A DNA stretch of 64,000 bases from an uncultured Planctomycetaceae bacterium (GCA_943787265.1 CALSLT010000006.1:310001-374000), one strand, 5' to 3'; positions 47,564-57,729 are shown, counted from the stretch's first letter. Notes: generated by a model from the sequence alone, not told the origin. Translations and numbers: made by a program.

Positions 47564-48577
47564 ATGCGGATCGCTCTGGACGCGATGGGGGGCGACAATG
47601 GCCCCACACCGAACGTAAAGGGAGCCATCGCCGCTCTGCAGGAACTACCCGATATCGAGGTGGTTCTTGTCGGCGACGTGCCCCTGCTGGAGCAGCACGT
47701 TGCCGAGGAACGTTTTTCCGACAAGCGTCTGACATTCGAACAGTCTGACGGCTTCGTCGAAATGCACGAGAAGCCGGCTGAGACGCTGCGATCTAAACCG
47801 AACTCGTCGATCGCCGTCTGCTGGAAAATGATGGCCGCTCGCTCGGTCGACGCATTGGTCAGCGCAGGCAACACCGGAGCCGTCGTCGCCTCGGGCCTTC
47901 GCACTCGCCTGTTTCTGAAAGGCGTAAAACGACCCGGCATCGCCGTCACGCTGCCGACACTGAAGGGACGCTCGATTCTGCTCGACGTCGGAGCAAACCC
48001 TGCCGCTCGCCCGGAGCACCTTTATCAGTACGGCGTGATGGGGATGATTTATGCCAAGGAAATCCTCGGCATCGCCAATCCCAGTATCGGACTGATGAAC
48101 ATCGGCAGCGAAGAAGGCAAGGGCAACGAACTTTACAGAGACACTCACACACTGCTTTCAAAGAGCCGCCTGCAGGGTCGCTATGTCGGCAACGTCGAAG
48201 GGCGAGGCCTTTATCAGGGCCAGGCGGACGTTCTGATCTGCGAAGGCTTCGTCGGCAACGTCGTGCTGAAAGTCAGCGAAGGCATGGCCGACTTTCTATT
48301 CAAAGCGATCACGCCGGCCGTCGTCGGAGCGTTGGACCAGGAACGCGACGTTGCGAAGCGAGCGTTCCAGCAGATCGGGCGACAGTATCAGTACAGCGAG
48401 CAAGGTGGTGCTCCGCTGCTGGGAATCGACGGAGCGTGCGTTATCTGTCATGGCTCGAGCGACGCCCGAGCGATCCAGAACGCAATCAAGTCGTCAACCA
48501 AGCTTATGAACCGCGATATTAACGGGCAGATCACGACTGACCTGTCCGAAGAAATGGTCGCCGCAGAAATCGGCTGA
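47564..48577 (+). CDS. plsX: phosphate acyltransferase PlsX
   Basis: A 337-residue peripheral membrane enzyme making acyl-phosphate from acyl-ACP for phospholipid synthesis. MRIALDAMGGDNGPTPNV is the diagnostic start; LVGD, ALVSAGNTGAVVA and GGAPLLGIDGACVICHG are conserved. Length is normal for the family. It sits between rpmF and fabD and is probably co-transcribed with rpmF; fabD follows after 272 bases. Confidence 0.97.
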   Translation: MRIALDAMGGDNGPTPNVKGAIAALQELPDIEVVLVGDVPLLEQHVAEERFSDKRLTFEQSDGFVEMHEKPAETLRSKPNSSIAVCWKMMAARSVDALVSAGNTGAVVASGLRTRLFLKGVKRPGIAVTLPTLKGRSILLDVGANPAARPEHLYQYGVMGMIYAKEILGIANPSIGLMNIGSEEGKGNELYRDTHTLLSKSRLQGRYVGNVEGRGLYQGQADVLICEGFVGNVVLKVSEGMADFLFKAITPAVVGALDQERDVAKRAFQQIGRQYQYSEQGGAPLLGIDGACVICHGSSDARAIQNAIKSSTKLMNRDINGQITTDLSEEMVAAEIG

Positions 48578-48849
48578 TCAAGACCGGCGGTTCAAGAAGT
48601 GCTGCCGGGGCAGAATGTGATCCTCGAATTGTCTCCCCACGGACGGTGACGACGATTCTTCCAGAGAACTTTTGAAGTTAGTTTGCGGGGTTCTGCAGGA
48701 GGGCCCACAGGTAAACAAAGACCTTCCAGCGTGGCAGCTCCTGCACATAAACCATGAAAATGGTCAAATACTCTTCGGCTGGCAACCGACACACTCGAAC
48801 GCCAGCGCGAACTTCCGGAGCATCCCGCGCCGGACAACTGGAGAAAACA

Positions 48850-49758
48850 ATGACAACCGCATTTATGTTTCCGGGCCAGGGTGCTCAGCACGTCGGCATG
48901 GCAAAGACCATCGTCGAAAACCACTCCGCCGCGAAAGAACTCTTTGAACGAGCAAACGAAGTCCTCGGCCTCGACCTGGCAAAGCTGTGCTTCGAAGGCC
49001 CGCAGGACGAACTCGACAAAACCGACGTCAGTCAACCAGCGTTGTTTGTCTGCAGCTTTGCGGCTTTGGAAATTATCAAAGCAGAACAACCGGATGTCGT
49101 CGAGCAATGCTCAATGGCCGCTGGCCTGAGCCTCGGCGAGTACACCGCGTTGACCTTCGCCGGAGCGATCTCTTTCGAAGACGGACTGAAGCTCGTTCGC
49201 AAACGCGGACAGGCCATGCAGGCCGCCGCCGACGCAGCTCCGTCCGGCATGGTCAGTGCGTTGCTACTCAACGACGAACAGGTTGACGACGTTGTCGCCA
49301 AGGCGACCGAAGCAGGCGGCATCTGGGTCGCCAACCGACTTTGCCCAGGCAACACGGTCCTGTCAGGCGATACCGCTGCCTGCGGCCGAGCAGCCATCCT
49401 GATCGAAGAAGCTGGCGGACGGCCAATTCCACTGTCCGTCGCTGGAGCGTTTCACACCGAATTCATGCAGCCAGCCGTCGATCAACTTGCCGAAGTTCTG
49501 GAAACGGTCGAAATCACCGCTCCGAGAATCCCGGTAATCTCAAACGTCGACGGCGAACCGCACAGCGATCCGGTCGACATTCGATCGATTCTCGTTAAAC
49601 AGGTCGTGAATCCAGTCCTCTGGGAAAAGTGCGTCCGCCGAATGCTGGACGACGGAGCCGACCAGTTCTACGAAATCGGCCCGGGCAAAGTACTGAAGGG
49701 CCTGATGAAACGAATCGCCCGCAAAGTCCCATGCGACGTGATCAACGACTCGCCGTAG
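48850..49758 (+). CDS. fabD: malonyl-CoA:ACP transacylase FabD
   Basis: A 302-residue transacylase. FMFPGQGAQHVGM at the start, nucleophile Ser in GLSLGEYTAL (usually GHSLGEY; the His is Leu here), His in SVAGAFHTEFM and the NVDGEP segment fit FabD. ATG at 48850 has GGAG (48840-48843) six bases upstream; longer frames lack this. It loads malonyl units onto ACP. The G-L-S rather than G-H-S motif is a small oddity. Confidence 0.95.
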   Translation: MTTAFMFPGQGAQHVGMAKTIVENHSAAKELFERANEVLGLDLAKLCFEGPQDELDKTDVSQPALFVCSFAALEIIKAEQPDVVEQCSMAAGLSLGEYTALTFAGAISFEDGLKLVRKRGQAMQAAADAAPSGMVSALLLNDEQVDDVVAKATEAGGIWVANRLCPGNTVLSGDTAACGRAAILIEEAGGRPIPLSVAGAFHTEFMQPAVDQLAEVLETVEITAPRIPVISNVDGEPHSDPVDIRSILVKQVVNPVLWEKCVRRMLDDGADQFYEIGPGKVLKGLMKRIARKVPCDVINDSP

Positions 49759-49770
49759 CACCGATTCATC

Positions 49771-49885
49771 GGGTGACACAGGTTGCTTGCAACCTGTGCG
49801 GCGCAGCCGCAAGAGGTCATCCACAAGTCGCTCGGTATTCCTCTTGTCGCTACGCGACACTGGTTGCCAGCAACCGGTGGCACCC
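49771..49885. repeat. long imperfect inverted repeat
   Basis: Outer arms of about 45 bases: GGGTGACACAGGTTGC on the left pairs with the inverse of GCAACCGGTGGCACCC on the right, with several mismatches. The left arm contains CACAGGTTGC/GCAACCTGTG as its own palindrome. It fills most of the fabD-asd gap and resembles repeat families of planctomycetes. Confidence 0.7.
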
Positions 49886-50010
49886 AACCAGAATCCACAA
49901 ACAATCCAGTCGCGAACCGAAACGGTATCCTGCTGGTCCTGTCGCAGGCGAGAAGTTCTTCCTGGTATGAAGAGCCGAAACCTGCATCCTCGTAATTATG
50001 AAAACTGAAG

Positions 50011-51027
50011 GTGAAGGCCGTGTTTGAGACAGTTGCCGTGATCGGTGCCACGGGTGCCGTTGGAAGTATCATTCTTGATCTGCTGGAGAAGCGAGACTTC
50101 CCGGCAAAACAGTTTCGATTGCTCGCTTCAGCTCGAACGGCCGGCACAAAGATCACGCTCAAAGGTCAGGAGATCACGGTCGAGGAACTGACGCCCGAAT
50201 CCTTCGAAGGCGTCGACCTTGTCATCGCAAGCACTCCCGACGACACCGCGGCCGAGTACCTTCCGCACGCGATCAAAGCCGGCTGCAAGGTCATCGACGA
50301 GTCCGGCTACTGGCGCATGAATCCGGAAGTCGCTCTGGTCGTTCCGGAGATCAATCCGGAAGACGCGATCAACGCCAAAGGCATCATTGCGAGCCCGAAC
50401 TGCTCAACGACTCAAATGGTCGTCGTCCTGAAGCCGCTTCATGACGCCGCGAAGGTGAAGCGAGTCATCGTCTCAACCTATCAGGCTACCAGCGGCGCGG
50501 GTCTGCAGGGAAACCGAGATCTGGAAGCGGGCTCGCAAGCGCACCTGTCCGGCGAAAAATACGACTACCAAGCATTCGCCTACCCGATCGCCTTCAACGC
50601 GATCCCGCAAATCGGCGGCCACAAAGAAGACGGCTACACCAGCGAAGAAATGAAGATGGTTTACGAGACTCGCAAGATTCTCGGCGACGAGTCCATCCTC
50701 GTTAATCCAACCTGCGTTCGCATCCCCGTCGCCAACTGCCACAGCGAAGTCATCACGGTCGAGACTGAGCGACCGGTTTCTCCGGAAGAAGCTCGCAAGC
50801 TGTTTTCGAACTTCCCCGGCATCACCGTCGTCGACGATCTCGACGAGAAACAGTACCCAATGCCCAGCACGTGTGACGGCAGCGACGAAGTCTTCATCGG
50901 CCGAATCCGCAAAGACATCTCGAACCCGAACGGCTTGAACTTCTGGTGCGTAAGCGACAACCTGCGAAAAGGTGCGGCAACCAACGCCGTGCAGATCGCA
51001 GAGCTGCTCTCCAAACAGCAGTCCTGA
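50011..51027 (+). CDS. asd: aspartate-semialdehyde dehydrogenase
   Basis: A 338-residue NADP enzyme of the aspartate/diaminopimelate pathway. The nucleotide fold GATGAVGSIIL, catalytic Cys in ASPNCSTTQM, and substrate-binding CHSEVIT are present. GTG starts at 50011 and 50020 are both possible. It makes aspartate semialdehyde for lysine, threonine, methionine and peptidoglycan precursors. lysA lies 548 bases downstream. Confidence 0.96.
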   Translation: MKAVFETVAVIGATGAVGSIILDLLEKRDFPAKQFRLLASARTAGTKITLKGQEITVEELTPESFEGVDLVIASTPDDTAAEYLPHAIKAGCKVIDESGYWRMNPEVALVVPEINPEDAINAKGIIASPNCSTTQMVVVLKPLHDAAKVKRVIVSTYQATSGAGLQGNRDLEAGSQAHLSGEKYDYQAFAYPIAFNAIPQIGGHKEDGYTSEEMKMVYETRKILGDESILVNPTCVRIPVANCHSEVITVETERPVSPEEARKLFSNFPGITVVDDLDEKQYPMPSTCDGSDEVFIGRIRKDISNPNGLNFWCVSDNLRKGAATNAVQIAELLSKQQS

Positions 51028-51071
51028 TCGCTCAATCAGCAACTTCCCTTTGGTCGGGAATCGAGGTCGCC

Positions 51072-51230
51072 ATGTGGAACATCATCATCGGAATCGTGTT
51101 CGTCGTCGGCGGCCTCAGCGGCCAGTTGGCCCTCCGAGGTTTTGACAGCCCCGAAGGACTCGCCGCTTTCGGAGGGGCTCTGATCGTTTGGGGGCTTGTA
51201 CAGACAGTACGAGCAAAGAACGCCGGGTAA
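51072..51230 (+). CDS. small membrane protein
   Basis: 52 residues with two hydrophobic helices (IIIGIVFVVGGLSGQLAL and AAFGGALIVWGLVQTV). ATG at 51072 has GAGG (51063-51066) five bases upstream. It lies between asd and lysA. The function is unknown. Confidence 0.7.
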   Translation: MWNIIIGIVFVVGGLSGQLALRGFDSPEGLAAFGGALIVWGLVQTVRAKNAG

Positions 51231-51277
51231 GAAGTACCAACGAAGATTCTGCGACAGAATATGAAAGCAAAGATACC

Positions 51278-51501
51278 CCGAAGGCGTTGCACTCAATAGC
51301 CTGGGGTAAGCCGCGTAGCGGCGCCACCCCAAGACAAAGTTGGTTTTGTTGTACCCTGAAAGGGTTCCACAAAACGTGAATACCATGCCCGTTATGCAAC
51401 CCCTTTGGGGTAGTTCATCCTGATCAAAGTAACCAGGGGTGGCGCCGCGTTGCGGCTTACCCCTGGCTGATGGATAAAACGCCTTCGGCGTAGAACACCC
51501 C
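51278..51501. repeat. large inverted repeat upstream of lysA
   Basis: GAAGGCGTT and GGGGTAAGCCGCGTAGC... on the left pair with GTTGCGGCTTACCCC and ACGCCTTCGG on the right across about 100 bases. Arms include GGCGCCACCCC/GGGGTGGCGCC. It fills the gap before lysA and could form a long hairpin in RNA or DNA. Confidence 0.75.
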
Positions 51502-51574
51502 GCCAGCAAATTACAGGGGGTGCTTCCGTAAAATGATCAGCCAATCACTTCAAAAACAAACAACAGGCAAAACC

Positions 51575-52849
51575 ATGAACGCATTTCAATACCGCGATGG
51601 AGAACTCTTCTGTGAGGACCTCGCCGTCGCACCGCTGGCCGAAGAGTTCGGCACTCCGCTTTGGATTTACTCGAAGGCTCAGTTGCTGCATCAGCTAGGG
51701 CAGATTCAGGAAGCGTTTGCCGACGTAGAGCCGGTAATCTGCTACTCGGTCAAAGCCAACTCGAACCTGACACTGCTTCGAACAATGAATGAAGCAGGTG
51801 CGAGTTTCGACGTCGTTTCCGGCGGAGAACTCTTTCGAGTCAAGCAGGCTGGGGCCGACACAACGCGAGTCGTCTTCGCAGGCGTCGGCAAGACCGACGA
51901 CGAAATCCGTTTCGCGCTGGAATGCGACATCCTGAAGTTCGACGTTGAAAGCGAAGCCGAACTCGATGCCATTTCAGCCGTCGCCTCCTCGATGGGCAAA
52001 GTCGGTCGAGTCGCCCTGCGACTGAATCCGGACATCGACGCGAAGACTCACGAGAAGACGACAACCGGCAAGAAGGGCAATAAGTTCGGTATGGACATCG
52101 AACGTGCCGGACAGCTTGCCGACAAAGTCCTGGCTGACCCGAATCTTCAACTCAGCGGAATCCACATGCACCTCGGCTCGCCGATTCACTCGACCGAGCC
52201 CTACGAACGTGCCGCTCAGAAAGCGATCGAGATTGTTCGCGAATACCGCTCCAAAGGCCACGATATCAGTTGGATCAACCTCGGCGGCGGATTCGCCATC
52301 AGCTACCGACACGAAGAAGGTCTGTCGGCATCTGAATACGCCAAGGTCATCGTGCCGGCCGTTCAGGAAGCAGAATGCCGACTTGCTCTGGAGCCGGGAC
52401 GATTCATTGCTGGCAATTCAGGCGTCCTAATCAGCAAAGTTATTTTCACGAAGCGAGAAGGCGGCAAGCTGTTCTACATCCAGGACGGCGGCATGAACGA
52501 TCTCGTCAGGCCCGCGATGTACGACGGCTTTCATCGAGTGTGGCCAGTGAAGCCGGCCGTTGAAATGCCCGCCGACGCTGAGTCTCAACCCGCAGGCACC
52601 GAAGCCGCCGACGTCGTTGGTCCAATCTGCGAATCATGCGACTACCTCGCGAAAGACCGCTTCCTGCCGCCGATGGAACGCGGCGACTTACTCTGCACGT
52701 ACAGCGCCGGGGCGTACGGCACGGTCATGAGCAGTAACTACAACTCGCGTCCGCGCGGCACCGAGATCATGGTTGACGGCGACTCATACCGCATCGTTCG
52801 TCGCAAGGAAAACTACGAGGACCTGGTCAGGCACGAACTGGTCGACTAA
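51575..52849 (+). CDS. lysA: diaminopimelate decarboxylase
   Basis: A 424-residue PLP enzyme of fold type III. The PLP lysine is in [30 protein letters not shown] and [15 protein letters not shown] are conserved, and CESCDYL with the Cys that closes the active site across the dimer is present. I chose ATG at 51575; upstream in-frame residues have no family similarity. It makes lysine from meso-DAP, and completes a pathway with asd. Confidence 0.96.
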   Translation: MNAFQYRDGELFCEDLAVAPLAEEFGTPLWIYSKAQLLHQLGQIQEAFADVEPVICYSVKANSNLTLLRTMNEAGASFDVVSGGELFRVKQAGADTTRVVFAGVGKTDDEIRFALECDILKFDVESEAELDAISAVASSMGKVGRVALRLNPDIDAKTHEKTTTGKKGNKFGMDIERAGQLADKVLADPNLQLSGIHMHLGSPIHSTEPYERAAQKAIEIVREYRSKGHDISWINLGGGFAISYRHEEGLSASEYAKVIVPAVQEAECRLALEPGRFIAGNSGVLISKVIFTKREGGKLFYIQDGGMNDLVRPAMYDGFHRVWPVKPAVEMPADAESQPAGTEAADVVGPICESCDYLAKDRFLPPMERGDLLCTYSAGAYGTVMSSNYNSRPRGTEIMVDGDSYRIVRRKENYEDLVRHELVD

Positions 52850-52974
52850 AGTCGCCCCGCTCTGATAATCTCTCGAAGCAGAGTTCGTTGAATCTTTTTG
52901 CGGCTTCCCGCCGGTTGCCGCAAGTTTCCATGCACTCTGCTTTTTTATTTCGTATCGCTCTGCGGAAATTGATC

Positions 52975-53445
52975 ATGCCAACGACCGAGAAGCCAACCTT
53001 TGAAGTTCGAACGCCGATCGCTCGCGAAGATTTGAAAGCTGGCGAAAACCTCTGCGAATACTGCACGGCAAAATGTTGTCGTTACTACGCCTTTCCGATC
53101 GACACTCCGAAGAAGTGGAAAGACTTCGACTACATGCGGTGGTATCTGATTCACGGCAAAGCGGCGATCTTCGTCGACGAAGGCACGTGGTACATCATGG
53201 TCTACGCCGATTGTCAGCATCTTCTGCCGAATAATGGCTGCGGCATCTACGAGACTCGGCCGCAAATCTGTCGCGAATACACAACCGACGAATGTGAGTA
53301 CGACAACGATTCCGGTTACGACCAGCTCTTCGAAACTGCTGAGCAGATTGAAGAGTACGCCGAAGCGATGCTGCCTTTGAAGAAACGGTCTCCGTGGTCG
53401 CGCGAGCGGGCTATGGGCCTCAACCTTCCGGTCATCAGCGGGTAA
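52975..53445 (+). CDS. YkgJ-family Cys-cluster protein
   Basis: A 156-residue protein with CEYCTAKCCRYYAF, CGIYETRPQICREY and later Cys residues, the zinc/iron-binding pattern of YkgJ-like proteins. ATG at 52975 gives MPTTEKPTFEV; the longer frame has no ribosome site. It is followed four bases later by the next gene, so the two are coupled. Biochemical role is not established. Confidence 0.88.
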   Translation: MPTTEKPTFEVRTPIAREDLKAGENLCEYCTAKCCRYYAFPIDTPKKWKDFDYMRWYLIHGKAAIFVDEGTWYIMVYADCQHLLPNNGCGIYETRPQICREYTTDECEYDNDSGYDQLFETAEQIEEYAEAMLPLKKRSPWSRERAMGLNLPVISG

Positions 53446-53449
53446 CGCC

Positions 53450-54034
53450 ATGTGGTTCACCGAAGACGCCTGGTCGCCGATTATTCTCTGCACAGTCATC
53501 GCGGCGATCTTTTTCATCGCCTTCATGACCACTCAGCGAGCCCGGTTTCTCATCGCGTTGCCTTTGTTCCTGCTTGCGGCGATCACGATTTACTTCGTCG
53601 AAATTGCCATCGTCACGGATGGTGAACAGGTCGAGAAGAACTTGCACGATCTCGTCGACACGTTCGTTGAAGAGTCACACCAGTTCGGCTCAGGTTCGAG
53701 CGTGATCCCGGAGCAGGCTCGGTGTCAGTCGTTCTTCGCCGAAACCAACACCGTTGACCGAACTCGCGTCGTGGCCGCTTTGATGTTCGTCCAGGTCGAA
53801 GGCGACATCCGCGTGACGGACGTCAAGATTCAATTGACGAATCAGGACACGATGGCGGTCACTCATTTCCGAGCGAACGCAACGTTCTCAGCAGGTTCAA
53901 ATTCAGGACATCATCCATCCCGCTGGGAGATGACCTGGCAGAAGCAGGCCGGCGAATGGAAGATCACCCGCACGAAAATGCTGAACGTTGTGAATGGCCA
54001 GGAAATGTCGGTTCCCGGTGTTGACGGACGCTGA
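53450..54034 (+). CDS. hypothetical membrane-anchored protein
   Basis: 194 residues with two N-terminal membrane helices (IILCTVIAAIFFIAFMTT and FLIALPLFLLAAITIYFV). The C-terminal 130 residues look like an NTF2/SnoaL-type alpha-beta domain exposed outside (VQVEGDIRVTDVKIQL; WEMTWQKQAGEWKITRT). It begins four bases after the YkgJ stop. I cannot name its function. Confidence 0.75.
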   Translation: MWFTEDAWSPIILCTVIAAIFFIAFMTTQRARFLIALPLFLLAAITIYFVEIAIVTDGEQVEKNLHDLVDTFVEESHQFGSGSSVIPEQARCQSFFAETNTVDRTRVVAALMFVQVEGDIRVTDVKIQLTNQDTMAVTHFRANATFSAGSNSGHHPSRWEMTWQKQAGEWKITRTKMLNVVNGQEMSVPGVDGR

Positions 54035-54052
54035 CCTCGTACAGGAACTGAC

Positions 54053-55006
54053 ATGACGATCGACTTTCAGAATATCGGCCTTCCTGACGAAGCTGACTCC
54101 GCTGGCGTGTCCCCCGCGACGGCCATCGCCTTCACCGAAGGCCCGGCTGCTGCCGCTGACGGAACGGTCTACTTCAGCGATATCGCCAACAACCGAATTA
54201 TGAAGTTTGATTCGGTGACTGGCACGACGAGCGTCTTTCGAGAACCCAGCGGCCGGGCGAACGGCTTGCTGTTTGACCCTCAGGGGCGACTGCTCGCGTG
54301 CGAAGGCAACGAGTTTGGCGACAACGATGGCAATCGAAGGATCACTCGCACTGACCTGACGACAGGCGACGTTGAAGTCTTGACTGACAATTTCGAAGGA
54401 AAGAAGTACAACGCGCCGAACGACATCGCTGCATGCAGCAACGGTCAGATTTTCTTTACCGATCCGTGCTACGGCGACCGCGCGACGATGGAACTGGATC
54501 ATGACTCGGTGTTCCGAATCGACGTCGACGGCTCCGTTTCGAAGGTCATCACGCAGCCGGAGATTCAGCGTCCCAACGGAATCGCTCTGAGTCCGGACGA
54601 AAAAACTCTGTACCTGGTCGATAGCTGCCCGATCGTCGGCGGCAACCGAAAGATCTGGAAGTTCGATCTGTCCCCCGACGGCGAAGTCAACAACCAGCAG
54701 GTCGTCATCGACTTCGCTCCAGGCCGCGGCGGTGACGGAATGGCCGTTGCTCAGAACGGCGACCTTTACATCGCCGCCGGAATCGCTCGACCAAGAGGCC
54801 CGCATGAAGCGACAGTCGTTCCACCAGGCATCTGGATTGTCACACCCGGTGGAGACGTCAAAGGACGGATCCCAATCCCCGAAGACGTGCTGACCAACCT
54901 GACATTCGGCGGCGACGATCTTCAGACTCTGTTCATCGCCGCCGGCAAGACACTGTTTTCAATCCACGTCAATACGCCAGGCTTCGTCGTCCATCGCCGC
55001 AACTGA
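54053..55006 (+). CDS. SMP-30/gluconolactonase-like beta-propeller
   Basis: A 317-residue six-bladed propeller. EGPAAAADGTVYFSDI, NAPNDIAACSNGQIFFTD, RPNGIALSPDEKTLYLVD and GDGMAVAQNGDLYIAAG hold the acidic and Asn metal ligands of the family. It lacks a signal peptide. It would act as a lactonase on a sugar or similar lactone; the substrate is unknown. It starts 18 bases after the previous stop. Confidence 0.9.
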   Translation: MTIDFQNIGLPDEADSAGVSPATAIAFTEGPAAAADGTVYFSDIANNRIMKFDSVTGTTSVFREPSGRANGLLFDPQGRLLACEGNEFGDNDGNRRITRTDLTTGDVEVLTDNFEGKKYNAPNDIAACSNGQIFFTDPCYGDRATMELDHDSVFRIDVDGSVSKVITQPEIQRPNGIALSPDEKTLYLVDSCPIVGGNRKIWKFDLSPDGEVNNQQVVIDFAPGRGGDGMAVAQNGDLYIAAGIARPRGPHEATVVPPGIWIVTPGGDVKGRIPIPEDVLTNLTFGGDDLQTLFIAAGKTLFSIHVNTPGFVVHRRN

Positions 55007-55026
55007 CTTGAGGTCTGCCGCCAACC

Positions 55027-55731
55027 ATGCCAGCGTCAAAGAAGACTGCCCCGAAAAAAGCACGTTCAAACAAAAAGCCGGCTATCGTCCCGTCGGAAAA
55101 GTCAGCGGCTGAGTCCTTTGCCGAAGAATGCTCCGGACTTAATTGCGGCACGATCCTCGCTGATCCTCCGTGGCAGTTCACCAACCGAACGGGCAAAGTC
55201 GCTCCCGAGCACGGTCGCCTGACGCGCTATCCGACGCTGAAGCTCGACGACGTAAAAGCAATTCCGGTCCACGTCGCCGCCGCCGAGAAGTGCCATCTTT
55301 ACTTATGGGTACCGAACGCTCTGCTCGCGGAGGGCCTGGCCGTCATGGAAGCGTGGGGGTTCACCTACAAGTCGAACCTGGTCTGGCACAAAGTTCGGAA
55401 AGACGGAGAACCGGACGGTCGCGGTGTCGGCTTCTACTTTCGCAATACGACCGAACTTGTCCTGTTCGGTGTACGAGGTTCGATGCGAACGCTCGCCCCT
55501 GGGCGTCGCCAGGTGAACATCATCAAGTCGCGAAAACGCGAACACTCGCGAAAGCCCGACGAGCTCTACCAGGTCATCGAAGACTGCAGCCCCGGTCCGT
55601 ACCTGGAACTCTTCGCCCGAGGCGCCTTCAGCCCAAACTGGAACGTCTGGGGCAACCAGTCAGACGACTACGAACCCGACTGGCCAACCTACGCCAACCA
55701 CAGCCAGGCTGACAAATCCTCGAACGAATAG
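55027..55731 (+). CDS. MT-A70-family N6-adenine methyltransferase
   Basis: A 234-residue protein. After a basic, Ala/Lys-rich lead (about 35 residues) comes ILADPPWQF with the catalytic DPPW, then HLYLWVPNALL and the SAM-binding end LELFARGAFSPNWNVWGNQ. It belongs to the MT-A70 class that methylates adenine in DNA or RNA. No restriction enzyme is nearby, so it may be an orphan regulator. It follows the SMP-30 gene by 20 bases. Confidence 0.92.
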   Translation: MPASKKTAPKKARSNKKPAIVPSEKSAAESFAEECSGLNCGTILADPPWQFTNRTGKVAPEHGRLTRYPTLKLDDVKAIPVHVAAAEKCHLYLWVPNALLAEGLAVMEAWGFTYKSNLVWHKVRKDGEPDGRGVGFYFRNTTELVLFGVRGSMRTLAPGRRQVNIIKSRKREHSRKPDELYQVIEDCSPGPYLELFARGAFSPNWNVWGNQSDDYEPDWPTYANHSQADKSSNE

Positions 55732-56092
55732 CTCCCTTCGTTCCCATGCTGAGAGTAGGAACCAGGGCAAGGCGAGCGGTAGCCGTAAGGCTGCCGGCAA
55801 TCCGACAATTCAGTTCTAGTCGAATTCTCAGGCCAGCGGACTAACGTCCGCCGCTAGCCGGCAAGTCGGAAGAGTGCGTCCTTTGCCTGTCTCACCGCTT
55901 CGAGCCAAATGGGTAGGCTGGGTAAAATTTTTGGATTTTGCCGATTTTCCGGCCTGGATTGCCCGAATTCGCTGCGGCAGAGGCCCCATCTTTGCCGAAT
56001 TAACTGATCAGGACATGTAGCGCGACCGCTACAACCGGTCCGGTTACGCAGCATCCGAGAGAACTCGAAGTTCGGAAACAAGGCGACCTGCG
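55732..56092. other. intergenic with a short planctomycete-style hairpin
   Basis: AGCGGAC and GTCCGCCGCT pair with one bulge (55831-55858), a type of palindrome common in planctomycetes. No supportable gene. It carries the promoter of the following secreted protein gene. Confidence 0.5.
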
Positions 56093-57631
56093 ATGTTGAA
56101 CGCACGGCCGACAACTCGAACCAGTCTTCAGTGCCTGATCCTTAGCGCGTGTGTGGCAGTCGGCCTGTCGCTCGAAGCACGTGGTCAGGAACTGTTTGAA
56201 TTTGCCGACACGGCGACAATGTCGGCAGTGGCGTCCGGCTCTCCGCTGGACCGACTCCCGAATATTCTTGGCGACTTCTTCCAATCGACGGGTCAGCAGA
56301 ACGCCACGTTCCGTCCCCAGGCAACCGCTCCTGCAACGGCTTCAGGAGCCGGAGTTGGGCTCGGTGCTGGAGCCAATCCTGTCGTGCTCGATGCAGCCAG
56401 CAACCGGTTTGTCTACATCGACGGAAGCAGCAATCTACTCGTGCCGGGCAATGTCGGACTCGGCACAGAATTCGTTTTCTTCCGAGCGGTCGGCGGTGGT
56501 CTGTTAACAGAAACAACGAACGCTGACGGAGTCACTGGCTTCTTCGGACTCGAACGAGTTTCAATCGACAGCACATCCGGAGCCCAGACAGTCACCAGTT
56601 CGGTCGACATTCTAAGCGGAACAACACCGGCGACTGTCACGGACCCGGTGAGCGGAACGACGTTTTCTGCCACTCCAGCCAGTGCGACACTTTCTGCCGC
56701 GGCTGGAACAACGACAACCCCATCGCTTGGAAACGTTGGTCTGCTGAAGATGGCATCCGGTGGAAGCCCGATTCCACGAGATCGCTTCTTCTTCAACTAC
56801 AACTATTTCGAATCCGTTCCGCTGGCCAACACAGCGAGTGTCAACCAGTTCGTGCCAGGTTTCGAAAAGACATTCATGAGCGGTCTAATGTCCGTTGAAG
56901 CGAGGTTCCCGTTCGCGGCAACTCTCGACAACGACGTAACGGTTAATGGCTCAACCGGAACCAGCACCGGGCAGATTGGCGACATGTCGGTCGCGCTGAA
57001 AAGCATCTTCTCGCAGGGCGACAACTGGCTGGTAAGCGGCGGCCTTCAACTGGTTCTTCCAACCGCTGAAGACCTCTCGTACAGCATCACCGACGGAGCC
57101 TCAACTCGCGAGTTTATTCGCATCGAGAACGAAGCCGTCCACGTCATGCCATTCCTGGGAGCATCGTACATCGCCGATGGCGGACTGTTCCTGCAAGGCT
57201 TCTTCCAGATCGACGTCGATGCGAACGGCATGCCCGTCTTCGCGAACTCAAGCCCGTTTGGCTCGGGAACGATGACGCAGGTCGGCAGCCTGAACGCAGC
57301 CACCATGATGTATCTCGACGTAAGTGCTGGCTACTGGCTTGTCCAGGAACCAGCCGAATCAACATCGACACTGACGGCGATCATGCCGCTACTCGAACTT
57401 CACATGAGTCGATCTCTCAGCAAATCTGAATCGGTCAACTTTTCGCCGCTCGGTTCGATCGGCCGCGAAGACGACTTCCAACTCATGAACACCACCTTCG
57501 GAATGGTGTTCGAGTTTCAGCACAACACGACAATCTCCGCCGGCTACGCAACCGCGATTCCCGGCGGCAAAGACGACGACTTCGAAGGCGAATTTCGCCT
57601 GCACCTGTCTCACCGATTCGGGACGAACTGA
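56093..57631 (+). CDS. secreted beta-rich protein, possibly outer-membrane
   Basis: 512 residues with a signal peptide (LQCLILSACVAVGLSLEARG). Residues 80-250 are Ala/Thr/Gly-rich. The C-terminal 270 residues have alternating hydrophobic strands (NWLVSGGLQLVLPT; GMVFEFQHNTTISAGYATAI) and end in HLSHRFGTN, suggestive of a beta-barrel. No known domain is recognised. It lies 98 bases before the RTX giant and may be co-expressed. Confidence 0.75.
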   Translation: MLNARPTTRTSLQCLILSACVAVGLSLEARGQELFEFADTATMSAVASGSPLDRLPNILGDFFQSTGQQNATFRPQATAPATASGAGVGLGAGANPVVLDAASNRFVYIDGSSNLLVPGNVGLGTEFVFFRAVGGGLLTETTNADGVTGFFGLERVSIDSTSGAQTVTSSVDILSGTTPATVTDPVSGTTFSATPASATLSAAAGTTTTPSLGNVGLLKMASGGSPIPRDRFFFNYNYFESVPLANTASVNQFVPGFEKTFMSGLMSVEARFPFAATLDNDVTVNGSTGTSTGQIGDMSVALKSIFSQGDNWLVSGGLQLVLPTAEDLSYSITDGASTREFIRIENEAVHVMPFLGASYIADGGLFLQGFFQIDVDANGMPVFANSSPFGSGTMTQVGSLNAATMMYLDVSAGYWLVQEPAESTSTLTAIMPLLELHMSRSLSKSESVNFSPLGSIGREDDFQLMNTTFGMVFEFQHNTTISAGYATAIPGGKDDDFEGEFRLHLSHRFGTN

Positions 57632-57729
57632 GACTCGGCGTCGCGGATAAAAAACAAATTCACGGATGAAACCACCGAGACGACGGCGATGCCGAATCCG
57701 TCTTGGAAGAACTGTGGCGAGGGATTGCA

